Positions 4,930-8,514 of a stretch of DNA of 8,514 nt are shown here, one piece after another. The notes under the pieces are model-generated. The model was not told the DNA's origin. It saw only the letters and a list, made by a program, of their open reading frames with translations, and ran no database searches. Source of the stretch: Candidatus Pacearchaeota archaeon (GTDB taxonomy: Archaea; Nanobdellota; Nanobdellia; UBA10117; JABICX01); the NCBI GenBank assembly GCA_017609995.1, contig JAFCCX010000011.1, forward strand, positions 1-8,514, read 5' to 3'. A program made the translations under genes and the position numbers. How positions within the stretch are numbered: position 1 is the stretch's first letter; each line of letters opens with the position of its first letter.

Positions 4930-5196
4930 TGGGCTTCACTAAAGTGGACGCATAAAACCACTACTAGTAGCCTTCAAAGCTAGCTCCACACAGTATCTCC
5001 AAGACGCACCACGAACAAGCTACGGTTGCTCCATTCCTGGCCTGGCCGAGTTCACTTAAACATAACACCCTTAAAGGCTGTGCTTCGACGCCGGCAAAGA
5101 AGCTAGCAGCAAACTTAAACGCCGCCTCTAGCTTTTCGGCACCTGCTAAAGAAGGTTTCAGGTAACAGAGGCCTCCTAGCCCTCCTGCCTAGCCCA
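4930..5196 (-). ncRNA. Archaeal SRP (7S) RNA
   Basis: This 267-nt GC-rich block in AT-rich surroundings has no long open frame. Read on the minus strand, it begins TGGGCT and ends AGCCCA, which pair as the terminal helix. The 5' domain holds CTGTTACCTGAAACC (5168-5154), matching the conserved archaeal TGTAACC-GAAACC loop region. Helix 8 is visible as CCAGGAATGG (5040-5031), with a GGAA tetraloop, followed by AGCAACC, close to the universal AGCAGCC symmetric loop that binds SRP54. The RNA is the scaffold for SRP19 and SRP54 and targets membrane and secreted proteins to SecY/SecE. The TATA box at 5215-5226 lies about 26 nt before position 5196, supporting this 5' end. The 3' end is set by terminal pairing and may be off by a few nt. 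Confidence 0.92.
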
Positions 5197-5214
5197 TTAA
5201 AATGTCAAAAATAG

Positions 5215-5226
5215 GGTTTTTAAAGG
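5215..5226. promoter_or_regulatory. Near-palindromic TATA box shared by SRP RNA and the 5249 gene
   Basis: GGTTTTTAAAGG, with a TTTAAA core centred at 5221.5, is almost self-complementary. The SRP RNA 5' end lies about 26 nt to the left and the ATG at 5249 about 27 nt to the right. One box could therefore start both the SRP RNA and a leaderless mRNA. Confidence 0.65.
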
Positions 5227-5248
5227 TTACTTATTTAAAAAAAGTGTA

Positions 5249-5587
5249 ATGGCGTATTCATACGAAAGAAAAAGACCTGGTCAAAAAGATAATTATACTA
5301 ACAAAAGGTTGTTTGAAGAAAGAGACGGTGAGAATTTGTTTGAATTCAGTAAGCGGATCAGACAAGCTAAGTCTTGGAAACAGAAGGTAGGTTTATCTGA
5401 AAAGGAATATATTTTTTTAGAGCAGGCTTTGAAGCTAGGTCATTCTGAATTTCCAAAAAAGAATTGTATAGAAGAACTATCTGTTATATTAAATGTAAGC
5501 ATAACTATCACAGACGAAGTTTTGCAGTCAGGTATAAAAAAATTAGTTTCTGCGTATATTGAAGCTAGACCCCTAGCCACTCATTAA
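5249..5587 (+). CDS. Small protein with bat/HTH_10-like DNA-binding region, putative regulator
   Basis: A 112-aa protein. Residues about 49-105 (LSEKEYIFLEQALKLGHSEF, then PKK..IEEL...LNVS....DEVL...KKLV) follow the layout of the bacterio-opsin-activator type HTH_10 domain: an L-(T/S)-E-K-Q start, a G-x-x-(F/W)-P-(R/K) turn, an EEL helix, a short-S turn, a recognition-helix position, then a KL helix. The first 45 residues are basic, polar and probably flexible. No sensor domain is present, so this is a stand-alone DNA-binding module. The similarity is by eye and the target unknown. The gene is divergent from SRP RNA, with a shared TATA box and a predicted leaderless start. Its last 23 nt overlap rfcL tail to tail. 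Confidence 0.65.
   Translation: MAYSYERKRPGQKDNYTNKRLFEERDGENLFEFSKRIRQAKSWKQKVGLSEKEYIFLEQALKLGHSEFPKKNCIEELSVILNVSITITDEVLQSGIKKLVSAYIEARPLATH
5536..5542 (-). terminator. Oligo-T terminator of rfcS-rfcL
   Basis: On the minus strand a T7 tract lies 23 nt past the rfcL stop, inside the coding region of the convergent 5249 gene. Confidence 0.5.
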
Positions 5588-6707
5588 TCTCTTTAGCCAT
5601 CTTAGGGTTTTTTTGTTCTATGAAATTGAAATATGGAATGAAATCTCTCTGCAAAGACCTAGCAGATGCATGAAGTTTTGGCCCAATTGTTTGAGCTAAT
5701 CCCTTAGCTTTTCTTAGTTTAGCTGCACGAATCCAGTATTTCATTAAATCTGGTTTTGAGTATCTCACTTGTTTTGGATTTGGTTTTGTTTTAGATTGCT
5801 GGACACCAACAGCAGATAGAAGATAAACATAAACTAAAAATCTCCAGTGCTGCCATCTAGGAATTCTTTCGAGGAAAATATCTGATTGACTTAAATAATC
5901 ATAAGCATCTCGTATTGATTTCTTATCATAATATTCTGAAGATATATTTTGATCTAACCATTGTAAAAAATCTCTTGGCTGAATTTCCAAACTATTTGAA
6001 ATAGATTTTGCAGCTTCAGAATCAAATGATTTGAATATCATACGCATTGCACTTTCAACTTCCTCAATTCGATCTCTGTTAAATAGCTCAACTCCGGAAC
6101 AAATTGCTTGAAGATCATTTATTGCTGCCCGAACATCACCATCTGAATGTGCTGCAATTTTCTTAAGAACAGAATCTTCAATTTTAATTTTCTCAAGTTT
6201 TGCAATCTTATGCAATCGTCTAAGCACATCAGGAGTTTCTAGTTTTCTCAGTTCGAGAATTCTGCAACTCTTTCGCAAAGTCTTTAGTTTCTTATTCCAA
6301 ACATTATTTGTTGTAATAAATATAGGAAATCTTGTTTCTGTAATTATCTTAATTACAGATGTAATTGCACCTCTATCTTGCATTCCAGCTAAACCATCAA
6401 TCTCATCAATTAAGATTATCTTCTTTTTTCCAAAAATACTTCCTTGTCTGCTAGCAGGTTCTAGTACAGACATTACATCCTGCTCTCGCCGATAATCAGA
6501 AGCATTTAACTCAATTAGTTCAGCTCCCAATTGAGTAGCAAGTGCTGTTACAATTGCTGTTTTTCCAGAACCATGTGGACCTGAAAGTATTATTGTTCTA
6601 TCTCGCGGAAAAGATTGGTAGAACGCTACAATTTTATCAATTGATTCTCTTTGTCCTACTACTTCTGTCAATTTCTTAGGTTGATATTTTCTAACCCAGG
6701 GTATCAT
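5565..6707 (-). CDS. rfcL: Replication factor C large subunit (RfcL)
   Basis: The large subunit of the archaeal clamp loader, which with RfcS opens and loads PCNA at primer-template junctions. Residues 1-12 read MIPWVRKYQPKK, the family's usual start. Other motifs are Walker A GPHGSGKT (43-50), Walker B IILIDEID (97-104), sensor 1 TTNN (132-135) and sensor 2 GDVRAAIND (190-198). A helical collar domain follows to residue 380. The ATG at 6707 is preferred over an in-frame GTG at 6713. The protein is shorter than many archaeal RfcL (commonly 400-500 aa), and the C-terminus (KEINEWLGV) lacks the usual charged tail and any visible PIP box. The gene overlaps the rfcS 3' end by 17 nt, so they are cotranscribed. 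Its 3' end overlaps the convergent 5249 gene by 23 nt. Confidence 0.95.
   Translation of the reverse strand: MIPWVRKYQPKKLTEVVGQRESIDKIVAFYQSFPRDRTIILSGPHGSGKTAIVTALATQLGAELIELNASDYRREQDVMSVLEPASRQGSIFGKKKIILIDEIDGLAGMQDRGAITSVIKIITETRFPIFITTNNVWNKKLKTLRKSCRILELRKLETPDVLRRLHKIAKLEKIKIEDSVLKKIAAHSDGDVRAAINDLQAICSGVELFNRDRIEEVESAMRMIFKSFDSEAAKSISNSLEIQPRDFLQWLDQNISSEYYDKKSIRDAYDYLSQSDIFLERIPRWQHWRFLVYVYLLSAVGVQQSKTKPNPKQVRYSKPDLMKYWIRAAKLRKAKGLAQTIGPKLHASARSLQRDFIPYFNFIEQKNPKMAKEINEWLGV
5608..5614 (+). terminator. Oligo-T terminator of the 5249 gene
   Basis: A T7 tract lies 21 nt past the stop of the 5249 gene, inside the coding region of rfcL. It mirrors the T7 on the other strand. Confidence 0.5.
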
Positions 6708-7659
6708 TTTCACTCAAAAGAGAAAACTCAGCTAAAAGTGCATTTAGCTGAATAAATTCATTTGAACCTTCAACTAATCTGAATTCATATTCTCCACATG
6801 CTCTGATTAATTTAATTTTAAGTGGATCTGGAATATCCATTTGCCAAATCTGTTTCTGAATTTGTGTAACTGCATCTAATCCAGAAAGACCATGACCAAT
6901 CATTACTTTAGAAAGTCCTTCTTTTGCTGCATTGTATTTCCCTTCTAAAGCTAAATTAATAACTCCTGCAACTTCCTGTGGTTCAGCAAATGAAACAACT
7001 TCTTCAACATGTTTCTCATCAATGTTCTTTGTAATTGCTGAAGTTGCTTGCAAGAGATTCTCAGCTTTTCTGCAATCACCTTCACTAGCTAAGTAGAGAA
7101 ACTCAAGTGCTTTATCTGTTGCAGTTAGACCCTCTGTTTGAGCAATATTCTTCAGAATTGAAATTATGATATTTTTTTGTAATGGTTTGAATCGAAAAAC
7201 AGCACACCGGCTCTGAATCGGAGGAATAATTTTTGAAGAATAGTTACAAGAAAGAACAAACCTAGTTGTTCCAGCATAATCTTCCATTGTTCTTCTCAAA
7301 GCATGTTGTGCTTCTTTTGTAAGAGCATCAGCTTCATCTAAATAGATAATTTTGAAAGGCCCATCTCCAATTGATTTTGAACGGGCAAAATCCTTAACCT
7401 GATTTCTGACAACAGAAATACCTCGCTCATCTGATGCATTTAATTCTAAGATGTTATCTCTATAATTCTCGCCAAACATCTCACGAGCCATTGCAATTGC
7501 AGATGCTGTTTTTCCAACACCGGATGGCCCTGCAAAAAGCAAATGCGGCATATTCTGAGATTTGACAAATGATTTCAACCGCTTGACAACCTCATCCTGC
7601 CCTTTAACTGCATCAAGACTCTTTGGTCGATATTTCTCAGTCCATATTTCTAAAGCCAT
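6691..7659 (-). CDS. rfcS: Replication factor C small subunit (RfcS)
   Basis: The AAA+ small subunit of the clamp loader, present in four copies per complex with RfcL. Walker A is GPSGVGKT (44-51) and Walker B has DEAD at 108-111. Sensor 1 is SCNY (137-140). The SRC arginine-finger motif lies at 150-152, and sensor 2 is GDCRKAEN (194-201). A collar domain completes a 322-aa protein, the normal size. No intein interrupts Walker A, a frequent insertion point in archaea. The ATG at 7659 (MALEIWTEKYRP) is chosen over a TTG one codon earlier because the TATA box near 7683 places transcription on it. RfcL follows with a 17-nt overlap, so the two are likely made together. Confidence 0.96.
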   Translation of the reverse strand: MALEIWTEKYRPKSLDAVKGQDEVVKRLKSFVKSQNMPHLLFAGPSGVGKTASAIAMAREMFGENYRDNILELNASDERGISVVRNQVKDFARSKSIGDGPFKIIYLDEADALTKEAQHALRRTMEDYAGTTRFVLSCNYSSKIIPPIQSRCAVFRFKPLQKNIIISILKNIAQTEGLTATDKALEFLYLASEGDCRKAENLLQATSAITKNIDEKHVEEVVSFAEPQEVAGVINLALEGKYNAAKEGLSKVMIGHGLSGLDAVTQIQKQIWQMDIPDPLKIKLIRACGEYEFRLVEGSNEFIQLNALLAEFSLLSENDTLG

Positions 7660-7677
7660 CAAATCAAATCAGAAATT

Positions 7678-7689
7678 ACATATATAATA
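7678..7689 (-). promoter_or_regulatory. TATA box of the rfcS-rfcL operon
   Basis: The minus strand reads TTATATATG around 7679-7687, about 24-26 nt before the rfcS ATG. It lies in the 36-nt gap behind the acetyltransferase gene, so the clamp-loader genes have their own, probably leaderless, transcript. Confidence 0.55.
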
Positions 7690-7695
7690 ATTTGT

Positions 7696-8118
7696 TTAGT
7701 CTTCTAGAATTTTAAAATACAACTCATCAGAAATCGCTTCAAACTCATGTTTTTCTAAAAATTGTTTCATTTCAGGTTTATCTGTTTCCATCATAACTAA
7801 TTTAGAGCCTCGTTTCATAGCATCTCGCATAGCCTTCTTTAATATAAAAGACCCAACACCTTTTCTATGATTTTTAGAACTATTATCTCCATGCGGGAAA
7901 AATTCAGCAAGATCTGTTACTCTATCTGTTGAACGAATACATTCACTTGAAAGAGCAGACCTTATTGGATTTAATTTTGATTCTTCACAAAGAAAATTAT
8001 CAACGACCCGAACATAGCCCGGATTAAGCTCCCTATTTCTATAAAAAATAGTATATTCTACTCCTTTATGTGTAAATAATTCCTCGTCATCTACTCTATG
8101 AATTTGCTTTGGTATCAT
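7696..8118 (-). CDS. GNAT-like N-acetyltransferase, putative
   Basis: This 140-aa protein has the GNAT layout. Strands and a helix come first (EYTIFYRNRELNPGYVRVVDNFL), then the acetyl-CoA loop HRKGVGS (84-90), followed by a long helix (FILKKAMRDAMKRGSKLVMMET). The C-terminal part (PEMKQFLEKHEFEAISDELYFKIL) matches the usual F-Y-x-x-x-G-F-x-x region. The canonical Q/R-x-x-G-x-G/A motif has H84 in the first position. The family transfers acetyl groups from acetyl-CoA to amines or protein N-termini. The substrate here cannot be told. A palindromic TATA box at 8139-8148 sits about 26 nt before the ATG, predicting a leaderless mRNA. The gene lies upstream of rfcS but with separate promoters, so no functional link is implied. 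Confidence 0.75.
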   Translation of the reverse strand: MIPKQIHRVDDEELFTHKGVEYTIFYRNRELNPGYVRVVDNFLCEESKLNPIRSALSSECIRSTDRVTDLAEFFPHGDNSSKNHRKGVGSFILKKAMRDAMKRGSKLVMMETDKPEMKQFLEKHEFEAISDELYFKILED

Positions 8119-8138
8119 GTTTTTAACCCTAACAGAGT

Positions 8139-8148
8139 GTTTATAAAC
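8139..8148. promoter_or_regulatory. Perfectly palindromic TATA box (GNAT gene; possibly also rightward)
   Basis: GTTTATAAAC is a perfect 10-bp palindrome centred at 8143.5. The GNAT ATG is about 26 nt to the left. At 26 nt to the right is position 8169, where a nine-codon open frame begins at the edge of a GC-rich patch. Confidence 0.6.
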
Positions 8149-8164
8149 TTAACTATACAAGTAA

Positions 8165-8215
8165 TAGTATGTTAGGTGGTTGCCCCATCCTTGGTTAAGC
8201 ACGTTCTAGGCAAGC
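8165..8215. other. GC-rich intergenic island, possible small RNA or leader
   Basis: This patch is clearly richer in G and C than the coding regions around it, a feature shared in this window only with RNA genes. On the plus strand AGGTGG (8174-8179) can pair with the CC..CCT segment at 8184-8191, and TTGCC (8180-8184) alternatively with GGCAA (8209-8213). An ATG at 8169 opens a nine-codon frame (MLGGCPILG, stop 8196-8198). No box C/D, H/ACA or riboswitch signature was recognised. It lies between two palindromic TATA boxes. Its function is unknown. Confidence 0.3.
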
Positions 8216-8221
8216 ATAATT

Positions 8222-8230
8222 GTTTTAAAC
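8222..8230 (+). promoter_or_regulatory. TATA box of the isoleucyl-tRNA synthetase gene
   Basis: GTTTTAAAC, a palindrome around its central base, is centred 26 nt before the ATG at 8252 and predicts a leaderless mRNA. Read leftward it would start near 8200, inside the GC-rich island. Confidence 0.6.
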
Positions 8231-8251
8231 TTTTGCACGGAGATTATTCTA

Positions 8252-8514
8252 ATGAAAGCGTATAATCCGCAAGAGATAGAGCTAGAAGTCTTGCGCTTCT
8301 GGGAGAAGAATAAGATCTATAATAAGCAGAAGAAACTTTATACTAATTCTAAGACTCGCTGGAGCTTCTATGATGGACCAATCACAGCAAATAATCCAAT
8401 GGGTATTCATCATGCTTGGGGTAGAACTTACAAGGATGTTTATCTCAGAATGATGGCTCAACGTGGATTTAATATTAGACGGCAAAATGGATTTGACTGT
8501 CAAGGTTTGTGGAT
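8252..8514 (+). CDS. ileS: Isoleucyl-tRNA synthetase-like class I synthetase, N-terminal fragment
   Basis: Eighty-seven codons are visible before the right edge. The enzyme charges a tRNA with its amino acid in the cytosol. Class I features are YDGPITANNP (residues 40-49), matching the HDGPPYANG-type region of IleRS, and NGFDCQGLW (79-87), matching the W-D-C-H-G-L-P region characteristic of IleRS. The HIGH signature position holds GIHH (51-54, in NPMGIHHAWG) instead. The ATG at 8252 is supported by the TATA box 26 nt upstream and has no ribosome binding site. The KMSKS loop, editing domain and anticodon-binding domain lie outside the window, so specificity for isoleucine is probable rather than proven. 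Confidence 0.82.
   Translation, partial: MKAYNPQEIELEVLRFWEKNKIYNKQKKLYTNSKTRWSFYDGPITANNPMGIHHAWGRTYKDVYLRMMAQRGFNIRRQNGFDCQGLW

Noticed and set aside
6708..6713. GTG at 6713 as the rfcL start
   Set aside because: It adds only two residues. ATG at 6707 gives the typical MIPW start. The GTG cannot be fully excluded.
7660..7662. TTG one codon upstream as the rfcS start
   Set aside because: ATG at 7659 gives the usual family N-terminus and agrees with the TATA spacing.
8160..8251. T-box or classical amino-acid attenuator upstream of ileS
   Set aside because: No T-box sequence or specifier loop is seen, the short frame has only one Ile codon, and ileS has its own TATA box downstream of the element.
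8282..8503. Minus-strand open frame inside the ileS fragment
   Set aside because: Antisense shadow of a conserved synthetase N-terminus.
1..8514. CRISPR array, insertion sequence, intein or prophage remnants
   Set aside because: No direct-repeat arrays, transposase motifs or terminal inverted repeats were seen, and both Rfc genes and ftsZ are uninterrupted.

Overview
The window comes from an AT-rich, gene-dense archaeon. Archaeal hallmarks are a two-gene clamp loader (RfcS, RfcL), Spt5 and SecE next to ribosomal protein L11, an FtsZ1-type FtsZ, an archaeal 7S SRP RNA, tRNAs without encoded CCA, and TATA boxes placed 24-28 nt upstream of start codons. The compact layout, short RfcL, minimal M50 protease and several small unrecognised proteins suggest a small-genome lineage, possibly DPANN. 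That lineage guess is inference only.

Layout. Positions 1-60 hold the start of rpl11 (minus). Positions 111-554 hold an unrecognised plus-strand gene that separates rpl11 from its usual neighbours. Positions 555-2537 hold spt5, secE and ftsZ (all minus). Positions 2608-3701 hold a SlyD-like FKBP isomerase and a small M50 metalloprotease (minus). Positions 3788-4210 hold an unrecognised plus-strand gene. Positions 4249-4513 are an RNA locus: tRNA-Phe(GAA), a structured spacer that may be an unrecognised small RNA, and tRNA-Ser(GCT). Positions 4569-4889 hold an unrecognised small gene. Positions 4930-5196 hold the SRP RNA (minus). Positions 5249-5587 hold a small protein with a bat/HTH_10-like DNA-binding region. 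Positions 5565-7659 hold rfcL and rfcS (minus, overlapping). Positions 7696-8118 hold a GNAT-like acetyltransferase (minus). Positions 8252-8514 hold the start of an IleRS-like synthetase gene (plus).

How it works together. Spt5, SecE, L11 and SRP RNA serve transcription, translation and protein export. FKBP and the M50 protease fit protein folding and membrane quality control. RfcS and RfcL load PCNA in replication. FtsZ drives division. The tRNAs and the synthetase supply translation.

The most notable pattern is regulatory. Near-palindromic TATA boxes such as CCTTTTTAAGG lie about 26 nt from the first base of a gene on both sides. This predicts divergent transcription from one shared box (rpl11 with the 111 gene; SRP RNA with the 5249 gene) and mostly leaderless mRNAs. 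A smaller set (ftsZ, the 4569 gene) has a short leader with a clear Shine-Dalgarno. Two GC-rich islands not explained by known genes (4324-4430 and about 8165-8215) are the best candidates for undescribed small RNAs.
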